A stretch of DNA of 59,307 nt from Thermoplasmatota archaeon (GCA_018334755.1 JAGXLI010000005.1:1-59307), one strand, 5' to 3'. Positions 40,292 to 49,737 are shown, counted from the first letter of the stretch. A program made the numbers and translations. The notes: a model not told the origin generated them from the sequence alone.

Positions 40292-41197
40292 ATGGTCCAA
40301 GGTGGAGGCCAAGAAGGTGGTATCAGCCCCGAACTTAGGGAAAAATTAGACGACGTTGAGAGTAAAGTTGAGACCCCAACCCAGATACGAAGGATAAAAA
40401 GGTTACAGGAACTTCAGAACAAATTAGAGGGGTCTCACAAGATCAAAGAATTGAAAGATATAGAGAAAAAATTATTCATCCCACAGATCGTCGGTATAAT
40501 CCTCCTTTTTCCATTTATCCTGTATCTCAAAGGAGCAAGTTTAGCTCCATTGTACCTTCCACTGTTTTACCCCCTCTTGATGCTTTTCACATTGATATTT
40601 ATATTGTCTCTCGAAGCTTTTGTGTTCAGGATGCTGGAGATCAAGGATCATCCCAGTGATAGCGCTAAACGTCTCATGGCAAAGAACTCTATCAAAAAAG
40701 CGATAACCGTTGTTATCGTCGCGATAATCGTTTTCGCTCTTCTATACACTCCATACGTCACCGATGAAATAAGCAAGCGATCTTCAGTAGAAGATACGAT
40801 CCAAGTAGAAGAAGGAGTTACTAAAGAGGTAGAACTGGTCTCAAAAGGGCGTTTTGATTTCCAGGCTATCAAAAATATCACCATCGAGGTTGATGAGAAT
40901 AGCCAGGTTAATGTGAGCCTAGATGTGAAAGAAACCGGAGAGTCTTTATTCAATACATCCGTTCAGAACCTATATTCGCACAACGACCTTTCAACTGGAG
41001 ATTTCAAACAACTGCTCCTGAGATTCAATTCTACTGAGCAGATGAACGTCAAATATGAGGTAAATATGGAAGTTCCTGAAGAGAGTATCTTTCCGTTCTC
41101 CCTTTTGAGTTTCATTTACATAGCAGCTTTCACAGAATGGGCCGCAGTCCTTTATCCCATCAATGAGAGATACAGCGGCGCTGGTATCTACCGTTAA
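40292..41197 (+). CDS. Membrane protein with coiled-coil head, unknown
   Basis: The 301-residue protein starts with a Gly-rich segment, then a charged coiled coil (about 12-65), two helices (about 68-110), another pair near 135-155, an outside beta-rich part with several N-x-[ST] sites (INITIE, VNVSLD, FNTSVQ), and a last helix near 265-285. AGGAGG lies 14 bases before the ATG. I do not recognise a family. The 3' end overlaps the convergent radical SAM gene by four bases. Confidence 0.72.
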   Translation: MVQGGGQEGGISPELREKLDDVESKVETPTQIRRIKRLQELQNKLEGSHKIKELKDIEKKLFIPQIVGIILLFPFILYLKGASLAPLYLPLFYPLLMLFTLIFILSLEAFVFRMLEIKDHPSDSAKRLMAKNSIKKAITVVIVAIIVFALLYTPYVTDEISKRSSVEDTIQVEEGVTKEVELVSKGRFDFQAIKNITIEVDENSQVNVSLDVKETGESLFNTSVQNLYSHNDLSTGDFKQLLLRFNSTEQMNVKYEVNMEVPEESIFPFSLLSFIYIAAFTEWAAVLYPINERYSGAGIYR

Positions 41198-41994
41198 AGA
41201 GCGCAGCACTTCTCTATTCTTTTTATCTCATAATTCTTTTCAGCCCAGCTTACAGTTTCTTTAGAGGGATTTACTATACCTTTCGCTCCTCGTTTTAAAG
41301 CCTTCTTCTCCATCCCATGGCGCCCCCGCTCTCTCATGCAGCCCAAGATAATATCGGTTCTTTGAGGGACATGAGCCATTACCGAAAAGAAATCATCTTG
41401 TCCAACGGTCTTACCGAAGTTTTTAGGTATGAAAGAGTTAAGGATCAGTTTTGAAGGTCCATCCAATAATTCTATCCCTCTGCACTCCCCTTGGAGCTCT
41501 CCTCCGTTCAGCCCTACGGTTATGTGGGGCACGACTTTGATCCCTTTTCTTCTCAGCATCTCATAAGCTTTCTTGTAGTCCGTGGGAGTCGCGTCGATAC
41601 CATAGATCCTATCTATAGTCTCTTTAGAACCTATCATGTCATACGAGACGGTATCTATATCCGTCCCAGCAAGTTTCTCTGCGGTCTCCTCACTGGGAAG
41701 GCCGGTGTGAACGTTGATCTCGAGAGAAGTCGTCTCTTTTATCTCCGAAAGTACCGGACAGAAATCTGCAATCGGGACTTCACCCCTCTCGTTGCAACCT
41801 CCACTCAGCAAGAATCCATTCCCGCCACTGTCTTCAAATTTTAATGCAAATCTGTAAAGTTCCTCCGGCTCTGATATATGTTTCATGCCCTTCAGGAACT
41901 TTCCCTCACAGTGGGGGCAGGAAAGGGCGCAAGTGTCTCCCGTAACTGAGATGCTGGGGAACTTTTCACCGGGATGGTAGAACTTCTTCATCAA
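41194..41994 (-). CDS. Radical SAM protein, possibly LipS/biotin-synthase-related
   Basis: The 266-residue radical SAM protein has the cluster motif TCALSCPHCEGKFL near residue 22, then LLSGGCNERGEVP and INVHTGLP. It ends in EKCCAL, and other Cys at 201-225 may bind a second cluster. In layout it is close to COG2516 biotin-synthase-related proteins, some of which form the archaeal lipoyl synthase pair LipS1/LipS2; whether this is one of them cannot be told. It is a single gene, divergent from the rnp2 operon. Confidence 0.68.
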   Translation of the reverse strand: MMKKFYHPGEKFPSISVTGDTCALSCPHCEGKFLKGMKHISEPEELYRFALKFEDSGGNGFLLSGGCNERGEVPIADFCPVLSEIKETTSLEINVHTGLPSEETAEKLAGTDIDTVSYDMIGSKETIDRIYGIDATPTDYKKAYEMLRRKGIKVVPHITVGLNGGELQGECRGIELLDGPSKLILNSFIPKNFGKTVGQDDFFSVMAHVPQRTDIILGCMRERGRHGMEKKALKRGAKGIVNPSKETVSWAEKNYEIKRIEKCCAL

Positions 41995-42090
41995 TAGTAA
42001 GAGAGAAGGAGGAACTAATTATAATTGAGGTTTAAGATCCTTAAGAAAATAACCGATCAATTTATTAGAAATAAAATTTTCTTTCGTAAC

Positions 42091-42396
42091 ATGGTAGTTG
42101 GCGAAGATAGACAGCGTTATATAGCCTTCGTTATAGAGGGAGGAAAGACAGATAGGGGCGGGATGATCGGAGCTATAAGGGACGAATTTTCAAAAGATGA
42201 ATATGAGAATATCAAACCATGGTTGACCGTTTTTGAAAAAGACAAAGGGATCGTGAGATGTAAGCATACCGGCAAAGAGAGGGCGATAGAGATATTGAAC
42301 GGTATGCAGGTTGGAGGGGGAAAGGTCAAAACATTGACGACGAGCGGCACGATAAAAAAAGCTAAAAAAAGGTTGTACGAAGATGAGCGAAAATAG
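42091..42396 (+). CDS. rnp2: RNase P protein component 2 (Pop5)
   Basis: The 101-residue protein is a Pop5/Rpp14-family subunit of RNase P, which matures tRNA 5' ends. RQRYIAFVIEGG, IKPWLTVFEKDKGIVRCKH and VKTLTTSGTIKKAKKRL are the family blocks. The start ATG 42091 is 26 bases after a TATA-like TTTATTAGA, so leaderless; an earlier TTG frame is unlikely. It overlaps the next radical SAM gene by 14 bases, so they are co-translated. Confidence 0.9.
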   Translation: MVVGEDRQRYIAFVIEGGKTDRGGMIGAIRDEFSKDEYENIKPWLTVFEKDKGIVRCKHTGKERAIEILNGMQVGGGKVKTLTTSGTIKKAKKRLYEDERK

Positions 42397-44032
42397 ATGG
42401 GAAAAACCTACGGATAGAAGAGATAGAGTCGATATCTTGGTCGTGGACGGGTACATAGATGAGCCCAGCCTCTTGGGCGTACCGCCGTACCTGTCCCCGG
42501 AACCGAGGATGCTGGTCGGCGTTGCCAGGGAAGCAGAACTGAGCTGGGAATATATCACCGCCGATGAGTACAGGCAGAACGGTCTTCCTCTTGGAGATAT
42601 CGTTGTGGTCCACGGTGGTGTGACCGTTCCGGGGAAGTACCTAGGTGGTACGCCGCTGAGTGTGGAGGAAGCCGAAGAGATCGCTACAGAACCCGGTGAG
42701 ACTTTCCTTGGAGGCCCTCTCGCGAGGTATGAAGAAGTCGAGGGATACGATCACTATGCGGAAAAAGATCTTGCGGCCTACCTCTACGATTCCCTTTACG
42801 GAGAGGAAGAGGATCGCTGGGCCGAGCCGTTGGAAAGGGAAGACTGGCTCAAGTTCGGCCATAAAGCGGTCGAAAGGCATCCTCTCTATCCAGATCCATT
42901 ACTTGTAGAGATGAGCGCGTACCGCGGCTGTCCCAGATATTTTACGGGAGGATGTTCCTTCTGCTCAGAACCACAGTACGGAAAGCCTAAATTTAGAGAG
43001 CAGGAGGACATAATAGAAGAGATGGAACTTCTCTATGAGAAAGGCGTTAGGAACTTCCGGCTTGGAGGCCAGTCGTGCACTGTCAGCTACAAAGCGGAGG
43101 GGATCGGAGAGAAAGAGGTGCCGGTGCCACAACCCGAGGAGATCTTCAGCTTATTCAAAGGGATAAAGGAAACTTGCCCCGAGATAGAGGTGTTCCATGT
43201 CGACAATGCGAACCCCGCCGTCATAGCCGAGCATCCGGAAAAGAGTAAAAAGATCCTAGAAACTCTAGTGGAATACACCACCTCCGGGAACGTCCTCGCT
43301 CTTGGGATGGAGACGGCCGACGAAGAGGTTATAGAAGAAAACAACCTCAACTCTACGCCTGAGCAGGTGAAAAAGGCTGTCAGGCTGATAAACGAGGTGG
43401 GAGGAGAAAAAGGACCAAACGGGATGCCCGAACTCCTACCCGGTCTGAATTTTCTAGGCGGACTGAAAGGTGAGAGTAGAGAGACCTACGAGAAGAATCT
43501 ACGGTTCTTGGAAGAACTGCTCTCTGAAGATCTACTGTTGAGGAGGATCAACATACGGCAGGTCCTTTCACATTCCGGAGATTTTGAAGTGAGATACAAA
43601 AATGAATTCAAGCAGTTCAAGAAGAAAGTCAGAGAGCAGATCGATCAGCCACTGTTGAAAAAGATGCTGCCGGAAGGTTCCCTTCTCAAAGACGTTTACA
43701 TGGAGAAGATGGAAGGAAAGACCACTTTTGGGCGACAGATCGGAACTTATCCTCTTCTAGTAGGGGTAAATTATCAATTGGAGCTGCACGAGTATTACGA
43801 TGTGAGGATAACAGATCACGGTTACAGAAGCGTGACTGGAGTTCAACAGCCGCTGTACGTAGAAGAAGCCTCTTTCGAGCAGTTGAAGCAGATACCAGGG
43901 ATAGGGAAGAAAAGAGCGGCGACGATATTTAGAAAAAGACCGGGGAGTGAAGAAGAACTCGAAGAGATGATCGAAAATCGGGAAAGCTTGAAGAAAATAT
44001 TGAAATTTTTAGAGTTTGGAGGAGAAGGATAA
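42383..44032 (+). CDS. Radical SAM protein with helix-hairpin-helix tail (COG1031-like)
   Basis: The 549-residue protein has an N-terminal domain (LVVDGYIDEPSLLGVPPYLS), the radical SAM cluster in YRGCPRYFTGGCSFCSE near residue 185, FRLGGQSC, LGMETADEEVIEENNL, and a C-terminal helix-hairpin-helix (LKQIPGIGKKRAATIFRKRP). The tail suggests that it contacts nucleic acid. It starts inside rnp2 and stops four bases before the UPF0282 gene, so it is part of an RNA-linked operon. The reaction is not known; a tRNA or rRNA modification is a fair guess. Confidence 0.82.
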   Translation: MSENRWEKPTDRRDRVDILVVDGYIDEPSLLGVPPYLSPEPRMLVGVAREAELSWEYITADEYRQNGLPLGDIVVVHGGVTVPGKYLGGTPLSVEEAEEIATEPGETFLGGPLARYEEVEGYDHYAEKDLAAYLYDSLYGEEEDRWAEPLEREDWLKFGHKAVERHPLYPDPLLVEMSAYRGCPRYFTGGCSFCSEPQYGKPKFREQEDIIEEMELLYEKGVRNFRLGGQSCTVSYKAEGIGEKEVPVPQPEEIFSLFKGIKETCPEIEVFHVDNANPAVIAEHPEKSKKILETLVEYTTSGNVLALGMETADEEVIEENNLNSTPEQVKKAVRLINEVGGEKGPNGMPELLPGLNFLGGLKGESRETYEKNLRFLEELLSEDLLLRRINIRQVLSHSGDFEVRYKNEFKQFKKKVREQIDQPLLKKMLPEGSLLKDVYMEKMEGKTTFGRQIGTYPLLVGVNYQLELHEYYDVRITDHGYRSVTGVQQPLYVEEASFEQLKQIPGIGKKRAATIFRKRPGSEEELEEMIENRESLKKILKFLEFGGEG

Positions 44033-44036
44033 GACC

Positions 44037-45101
44037 ATGGAAGAGATAGACGTAAATCCGATCTGGTCGGACAGCATGGGCGCTAAAAGTATGTGCGTCA
44101 AAGTGGAAACTTCCGACACCTCTATCGTGGTGGATCCGGCCGCAGCCGTGATGCAGAAAAGCTATCCGATGAAGACCGAGCGAAAATATGCTCTACTCGA
44201 TAAGGCAAGAGGAAAGATCGAAAAAGCTGCCCGGGATGCTGAACACGTCTTCATCTCTCACTACCATTATGACCATCATTTTTTACCCGGAACCAGTGGT
44301 ATCGATTTTTCCGAAGTGTTCTCGGAGAAGGAGTTATGGATCAAGGACCCGAACGAATGGATCAATCCTTCCCAGTGGGAACGAAGCAGAAAGTTCTTGA
44401 AAGGACTGCTTGAGCTCCATGGAGTGGAGAAAGGACTTGAAGATTTTGAATTCGAAGCTGAAGAGAAGGATTACGACGATCCTCTTCACGAGTTACCCAT
44501 GTTACAGGAGATCGACGAGGGCGATTATTCAGAGAGAAGAGGGGAACTTCACGAGAAATGGAGAAACAAGTTTTTCGATAGGACCGAGATGTGGAGCGAT
44601 GAGGAACACGTGGAAGAACCTCTCGATAACGTTCACTTCGCTGACGGTAGGACCTTCGTAGATGGAGATACAACTGTAAGGTTTACGGAACCTCTCTTTC
44701 ACGGGATAGAGTACTCCAAAACAGGCTGGGTGGTCAGTATGGTGGTGGAGAAGGGAGATGAAAAATTCCTGTACAGTTCGGATCTGCAGGGCCCTACCGT
44801 GGAGGATTATGCCGAATGGATAGTAAAAGAAGACCCTGAGTTTTTAGTTCTAGACGGACCCGCAACTTACCTCCTCGGGTTCATGCTCAATAACTTCAAC
44901 TTGGAGCGCTCTAATAAGAACGCCGAGCGTATAGCTGAAGGATGTGATCTCGGGACGATGCTCTACGATCATCACCTAACTAGGGAATCGGGCTTCAGGG
45001 AAAAAAGTGAAGGGCTCTGGGAATTGGCTGAAAATATCGAGGGAGAAGTCCTAAGCTACAGAGAGTATGTAGAGGGCAAAAGACCCCTTGTCGAAGGATA
45101 G
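44037..45101 (+). CDS. UPF0282 metallo-beta-lactamase-fold protein
   Basis: The 354-residue protein has the metal motif FISHYHYDHHFLPG (HxHxDH) near residue 75, EPLFHGIEYSK, a Ser/Asp pair in YSSDLQGP, and DHHLTRE at the end of the fold. Length and motifs fit the archaeal UPF0282 family (COG2248). Many relatives with this fold are nucleases, but the activity of this family is not established. ATG 44037 is chosen rather than 44016, which lies inside the preceding radical SAM gene. Confidence 0.88.
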   Translation: MEEIDVNPIWSDSMGAKSMCVKVETSDTSIVVDPAAAVMQKSYPMKTERKYALLDKARGKIEKAARDAEHVFISHYHYDHHFLPGTSGIDFSEVFSEKELWIKDPNEWINPSQWERSRKFLKGLLELHGVEKGLEDFEFEAEEKDYDDPLHELPMLQEIDEGDYSERRGELHEKWRNKFFDRTEMWSDEEHVEEPLDNVHFADGRTFVDGDTTVRFTEPLFHGIEYSKTGWVVSMVVEKGDEKFLYSSDLQGPTVEDYAEWIVKEDPEFLVLDGPATYLLGFMLNNFNLERSNKNAERIAEGCDLGTMLYDHHLTRESGFREKSEGLWELAENIEGEVLSYREYVEGKRPLVEG

Positions 45102-45222
45102 CAAAGTGTCTCGGCCCCATTTTCTTTTTTAGCTCTCTTAGTTGAGTGATCAACTTTCTTTACTTCTCTTTACCTGAATCCAATGAAAAATGATATTATA
45201 GACCCCGGAGATGATTCAAGGG

Positions 45223-45699
45223 ATGAAATACGTCCTAGACACTTCAGCGATACTATCCGGTAAGAATATACCTCTCGATGACGACCTCTATGTTCCTCCC
45301 GGGGTCCTTTCCGAGATAAGTGAAGGAGGGCGTTGGCATCGCAAACTAGAGATGATGAGAGCCGCTGGCCTTAAGGAACTCAACCCGCCAGGCAACGTCA
45401 TGACTAGAGTGAAAGATCAGGCCAGCAGAACTGGAGACGATGTGCGTCTTTCCGATACCGACCTTGAAGTTGTAGCTTTAGCCATATACGTAGAAGGGAC
45501 CATACTCACGGACGATTATTCTATACAGAATTTGGCCAAAAGTATGGACGTGGAGTACAAGGGAGTAGCTCAAGAAGAGATCGAAGAGGAGTGGGAATGG
45601 GAGTACAGATGCGCCAAATGTCACCGATGGTACAAGGAGCTAAAAGACGAATGCCCGAGATGCGGCGGCGAGGTCAGAAGCGCCAGATTGGTCAGGTGA
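45223..45699 (+). CDS. nob1: Endoribonuclease Nob1
   Basis: The 158-residue protein has an N-terminal PIN domain (YVLDTSAILSG, LSDTDLEVVALA, TILTDDYSIQNLA) and a C-terminal zinc ribbon (YRCAKCHRWY and DECPRCGGEV). Nob1 makes the final cut at the 3' end of small-subunit rRNA. A TATA box (TGATATTATA, 45191-45200) is centred 27 bases before ATG 45223, so this start is better than ATG 45211. It follows the rnp2 operon and extends the RNA-processing run. Confidence 0.92.
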   Translation: MKYVLDTSAILSGKNIPLDDDLYVPPGVLSEISEGGRWHRKLEMMRAAGLKELNPPGNVMTRVKDQASRTGDDVRLSDTDLEVVALAIYVEGTILTDDYSIQNLAKSMDVEYKGVAQEEIEEEWEWEYRCAKCHRWYKELKDECPRCGGEVRSARLVR

Positions 45700-45702
45700 G
45701 AT

Positions 45703-46329
45703 CTACTTTTCTATTTTATCTAGAACTTTGTAGGCTCTTTCTTCTAGCTTTTCTTCTAACTCATCCTTCTCTAGGAGGTCAGTCACTTCTTTCTCTATCC
45801 TTTTCAGATGTTTTCTTCTGTGCTCCTCGTCTATCGCTTTCTCCGCCTGGAGTTTTTGGCCTCCCTCGTAAAATCCTTCTGCGAAGTACCAGTCCTTGAA
45901 CCAGGTGAAGTCTCTCTTGAAAAGCTCGTAACCCAATCTGGTACAAGGTTCAGGAATTCCAACAGACAATCGCTCTCTAGTGCTTTTATCATGCTGGTAC
46001 TCGATAAATATCCTTCCTCCATCCCCCAAAGAGTCGGAGAATGTATTCAAGATGAATGTCTCGATATCTGAGCCAAAGAAATGGATCGTTTTTTCTTCAA
46101 ATATGAGCTTTGGATGGATACTAAAAAGTTCTATCCAGGGTTTGTAATGAGGGACCTTTCCGTAATAAACGCTGACCTGCATAAGTTTTTTCTTTTCTTC
46201 GCCGAGTCGGAGCTTTAGATCGAAATATTTTTGGGAGGATATCCTGCCTTCTCTGAATTCTTCACCGAGAATAGTGACATCCTGCACTCTAACCCCTTCC
46301 TTCAATTTTTGTAAAAGGTCCTTTAACAT
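45703..46329 (-). CDS. DUF1122 protein
   Basis: The 208-residue protein resembles archaeal DUF1122: VSVYYGKVPHYKPWIELFSIHPKL, a central FFGSDIETFILNTF-type block, GRIFIEYQHDKSTRERLSVGIP, and the well-kept TRLGYELFKRDFTWFKDWYFAEGF followed by EGGQKLQAEK. The C-terminus is a charged helix of about 40 residues. The fold recalls acetyltransferases, but no function is known. It is convergent with nob1, three bases apart. Confidence 0.72.
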   Translation of the reverse strand: MLKDLLQKLKEGVRVQDVTILGEEFREGRISSQKYFDLKLRLGEEKKKLMQVSVYYGKVPHYKPWIELFSIHPKLIFEEKTIHFFGSDIETFILNTFSDSLGDGGRIFIEYQHDKSTRERLSVGIPEPCTRLGYELFKRDFTWFKDWYFAEGFYEGGQKLQAEKAIDEEHRRKHLKRIEKEVTDLLEKDELEEKLEERAYKVLDKIEK

Positions 46330-46397
46330 CTGTTATACCAACAATTCATCATATGGAAAATGTTTTTATTAAATTTGCCTTTTTATAGAGAGAGAGT

Positions 46398-47117
46398 ATG
46401 ACTAGTTCCCAGTTAAATTACCTCAAAGATAGGTGTTCCGTCAGGAATTTTACTGAAAGAGAGGTTGAAGAAGACAAATTCGAGGAGATAATCAAATCCG
46501 GCCAAAGAGCTCCCTCGGCCGGGAACATGCAGCCGTATTCCTTCATAGTTATACAGGGCCAGGAAAAGAGAGAAAGACTTTACGAACTGAGCGAGAAACA
46601 GAACTGGGTGAAAGAAGCCCCTCTTTTGATCTATATATGCGTTGACTTGAGGAGAGACAAAAGATTCACTGAATATTTTGGAGGCGAATGGGCAGATTAT
46701 GAGGGGGTTGGTCGATTATTGTTCCCTATCATAGACGCATCGCTGGCTGCCCAAAACATGGTGACGGCCGCTGAAATGTTGGGACTAGGCAGCGTGTTTG
46801 TGGGAACTCCTTCAGAGCATCCTCGTGAAGTCGAAGATCTGCTTTCATTACCGAAAGGAGTGTATCCACTGGTCCTTCTCTGTATAGGTTATCCAGAGGA
46901 AGAGCCGGATAAAACGTACAAGTGGAATAGTTCAACGGTGGTCCACTACGATGAATATGAAGAACTAAAAGAAAAATATATAGAAGATTATGCCGAAACG
47001 ATAGAAGAATTTACCGGATTGGACATAGAAGAGTATATGGAAAAGATCCAGGAACACTATGACCCTGAAGAGTTGAAAGAGTCTTTTGAGAGGATGAATC
47101 GATACTTCGAAGAGTGA
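46398..47117 (+). CDS. Nitroreductase-family flavoprotein
   Basis: The 239-residue protein is an FMN enzyme with the nitroreductase fold: DRCSVRNFTEREV near the N-terminus holds the flavin-phosphate Arg-Ser-x-Arg, APSAGNMQPYSFIVI binds FMN, and AEMLGLGSVFVGTP and LCIGYPEEEPD close the site. A C-terminal acidic helix of about 45 residues is extra. Typical members reduce nitro-compounds, quinones or flavins; the substrate here is not known. It is convergent with a methyltransferase, the stop codons touching. Confidence 0.88.
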   Translation: MTSSQLNYLKDRCSVRNFTEREVEEDKFEEIIKSGQRAPSAGNMQPYSFIVIQGQEKRERLYELSEKQNWVKEAPLLIYICVDLRRDKRFTEYFGGEWADYEGVGRLLFPIIDASLAAQNMVTAAEMLGLGSVFVGTPSEHPREVEDLLSLPKGVYPLVLLCIGYPEEEPDKTYKWNSSTVVHYDEYEELKEKYIEDYAETIEEFTGLDIEEYMEKIQEHYDPEELKESFERMNRYFEE

Positions 47118-47867
47118 CTACGCTTTTTTACAGACCACGATCTGCTGTCCCGAGTTGTTCGTGAAAGGGGATTCATCAAAATCACCGTACTTGTGCTCTG
47201 TCTCGAAATCGTTGTACTTGAAGACCTCATCAACCTCTTTGGGAAACCAGATCCTGCTGGTCCATTCTTTGGTCACTCTTCTATCTTCGAAATTATAGAA
47301 CCAGTTCAGATGCAGCATCTGTTTCGCTTTTTCATAGGACGTTTTTTCTGTGATCTTAACCTTGCCTTCTCCGTTCGGATCCTCATATTCCATGACTTCG
47401 TGTTCCTCTTGGGGGTCCCTATTCAATATATCAAGATCAGGGTTGAAGAACTCGACTATGAACCTCCCGTCAGTTTTCATATGTTGCTTAACATCTTCAA
47501 ACACTCTTTCGAGTTCCTCTAAAGATAGTATATGCTGTATGGTGTTGAACGGAACGAAGATCAAATTGAAATCTTGGTCAAGTGAAAACTTTCTCATATC
47601 TCCCTCGATCCATCTGATATCTAACTCTTCCTTTTCCGCCTTCTCTTTTGCTCTTCTCAGCAGCTCTCTCGATAGGTCCAAGCCAGTTATATCGAAACCC
47701 TCTCTAGCTATCGGAATGGTGATCCTTCCGGTCCCACAACCCAGTTCTAGGACCGGATCGCCGTACTTCTTGACCTGCTTTTTGTAGAAAGGTATATCCA
47801 CCTCTCTTTCTGTCCAGGCGTCGTAATGTTCACCGTCGAAGTAGATGGGCAAGTCTTTTGTGTTCAT
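47118..47867 (-). CDS. Class I SAM-dependent methyltransferase
   Basis: The 249-residue methyltransferase has motif I VLELGCGTGRITIPIAREGF, the acidic ribose-binding FDITGLDLSRELL, WIEGDMRKFSLDQ and FNLIFVPFNTIQHI. The C-terminal half has strands with an Trp-rich segment (HLNWFYNFEDRRVTKEWTSRIWF), as in small-molecule methyltransferases. It lies 22 bases after a second methyltransferase on the same strand, so the two may be co-transcribed. Substrate unknown. Confidence 0.85.
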   Translation of the reverse strand: MNTKDLPIYFDGEHYDAWTEREVDIPFYKKQVKKYGDPVLELGCGTGRITIPIAREGFDITGLDLSRELLRRAKEKAEKEELDIRWIEGDMRKFSLDQDFNLIFVPFNTIQHILSLEELERVFEDVKQHMKTDGRFIVEFFNPDLDILNRDPQEEHEVMEYEDPNGEGKVKITEKTSYEKAKQMLHLNWFYNFEDRRVTKEWTSRIWFPKEVDEVFKYNDFETEHKYGDFDESPFTNNSGQQIVVCKKA

Positions 47868-47889
47868 GGTTTCGTTCCCTAGCGATCCG

Positions 47890-48558
47890 TTATCTATTTC
47901 TTAAATAATAAAGCCTGTTGATCTGAGATTCCTCTTTAAATTCTACATCAACCCTTTTTTCTATTTTGAAATGCTTCTCTAAAAGATCTAGGACTTTTTC
48001 GTCCTTAAGATTCCAAAAAAAGAGTCCGCTTTCTTCTTTATAGAGATCATCGCGAACCTTTTTAGCCTCCCATTCTTCCAATTGAGAAGGATCTACATGG
48101 TCATTCAATTTGAGGAATATCTTACCTCCCGGTTTGATGACCCTGTTGAATTCTTCTAACAATGCGATCGAATCCTGTGGTAAAAGATTGTCAACGATAT
48201 TTGAGAGAATACCCGAATCAAATTCATCTTCATCGAATGCCGAAAGAGTTTCTAAACCCCCTTCGATCAAATCGATCTGGTCCTTTACATCGTTTGTTTT
48301 AGCCAATTCCTTCGCTCTTTTGATCCCCTCTGGACTTATGTCAATACCCACACCTACTTTAGATCCCTTTGCTATACATCTCAATAATAACTTTCCATCA
48401 CCACATCCGTAGTCGATCATCGAACACCCATCATCAACCAACCAATCTAATCCCTCTTCTATTTCCTTTATCGATAATGATTCGCGATGATCGAAATCGG
48501 TATCGATGTCTTGAAACACTTGATCCCAAAACACTGCCGTTCTTTTATAGGGTGACAT
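47890..48558 (-). CDS. Class I SAM-dependent methyltransferase
   Basis: The 222-residue methyltransferase has SMIDYGCGDGKLLLRCI as motif I, VGVGIDISPEGIKRAKEL, a downstream LIEGGLETL, and GILSNIVDNLLPQDS at motif IV. It has a short C-terminus and resembles UbiE/COQ5-like small-molecule enzymes, not RNA enzymes. It is divergent from the membrane gene at 48645 and upstream of another methyltransferase. Substrate unknown. Confidence 0.84.
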   Translation of the reverse strand: MSPYKRTAVFWDQVFQDIDTDFDHRESLSIKEIEEGLDWLVDDGCSMIDYGCGDGKLLLRCIAKGSKVGVGIDISPEGIKRAKELAKTNDVKDQIDLIEGGLETLSAFDEDEFDSGILSNIVDNLLPQDSIALLEEFNRVIKPGGKIFLKLNDHVDPSQLEEWEAKKVRDDLYKEESGLFFWNLKDEKVLDLLEKHFKIEKRVDVEFKEESQINRLYYLRNR

Positions 48559-48644
48559 GAAAGAAGAAAGAGAACACTTCTATTTCAATCAATCGATGAG
48601 TTAGTATTAAATACTCTATTGAGGATGTGATACTGAGGGTTAGT

Positions 48645-49658
48645 GTGAAAACGAAGATCACATTTACTGCAATTCTAATCATCTTGATCATTCTATCGAC
48701 TTCTTTGATAGCCCTTGCTCACGTTCCGCGCACCGGAAACGAAAACGAGAGTTTGAAGGATGCCGAGATGGTTGACGACCCTACGAAGTCTTGGGTGGTC
48801 TATTCGGAATTACACGAAAAAAGAGAGGCGCAGTACTACAAAATGGAGATGGATGAGGGTGAAGATCTCAAACTCAGCCTGTTGGTACCCGGTGATGGTC
48901 TCGTTCCGAATCTCGTGATCATGGGGCCCGGTATAGAAACTAATCATACCTTGCCGGAATATATGGATAGACCGGAAAATGCTGGTTCCAAAGTGATCGA
49001 AGGAGAATTAGGAGAAAGAGAGTACGAGCCCTTCACCCCTGGAAGTTATTACCATCCAGCAGAATACGAAGAAAATGTAGAGGAATCCGGTACTTACTAC
49101 GCGGCCGTCTTTTCCAACGAGAGTGGAGGCAAGTACGGTCTCGCCGTAGGTTATGAAGAAAGATACGGGCCCGTAGAATGGATACGCGTTCCTATAGATG
49201 TGGTCAATATACATATCTGGGAAGGACAGTCCCTCTGGTTAATCTTTGCTCCGATGATCCTGGTTTTGGGAGGAGGGTTGAGCGGGTCGATCTGGTGGAA
49301 GTACCGATATGAAGAAGGGCCGGAAGATGTGAAAGAATGGGGCCTTCTTACTGCGAGCTTCCTATATATCGGCAGCGGAGCGATGCTCTTGATGCAGATG
49401 GGACTTGCAGCGAGTAAAAGCAGTCCCGGTGTGGGTCTGATTCTGACGTTAATCTTTGCTCTCCTGCCGATCGTATTCGGTATCCTGCTGTGGAAGAATT
49501 CGGATGACTTTAAAGACCCTGAGAGGAGGTCGAGAGTCAAGGTCATAGTTTATGGGATCATCGGATTATTCGTCTGGGCAGGGTTGATAATCGGACCGAT
49601 TCTGGCCATCATATCCGCCCTACTTCCAAAAAGGATCACTGAATTTCTACAACCTTGA
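48645..49658 (+). CDS. Secreted-domain membrane protein, unknown
   Basis: The 337-residue protein begins with a signal-like helix (MKTKITFTAILIILIILS...IALA), then an outside beta-rich domain of about 150 residues whose EKREAQYYKMEMDEGEDLKLSLLVPGD pattern resembles PPC-type beta sandwiches, and four C-terminal helices (about 185-210, 225-250, 260-285, 295-325). The GTG at 48645 gives a good signal peptide; an in-frame GTG at 48627 is also possible. I do not recognise the family. Confidence 0.7.
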   Translation: MKTKITFTAILIILIILSTSLIALAHVPRTGNENESLKDAEMVDDPTKSWVVYSELHEKREAQYYKMEMDEGEDLKLSLLVPGDGLVPNLVIMGPGIETNHTLPEYMDRPENAGSKVIEGELGEREYEPFTPGSYYHPAEYEENVEESGTYYAAVFSNESGGKYGLAVGYEERYGPVEWIRVPIDVVNIHIWEGQSLWLIFAPMILVLGGGLSGSIWWKYRYEEGPEDVKEWGLLTASFLYIGSGAMLLMQMGLAASKSSPGVGLILTLIFALLPIVFGILLWKNSDDFKDPERRSRVKVIVYGIIGLFVWAGLIIGPILAIISALLPKRITEFLQP

Positions 49659-49737
49659 CGTCAATAGAGATGATCTGATACTTTCTTAGAGTTCTCAAAG
49701 GAACAACTATTTCAAGATATAGAACCTATTACTATCT

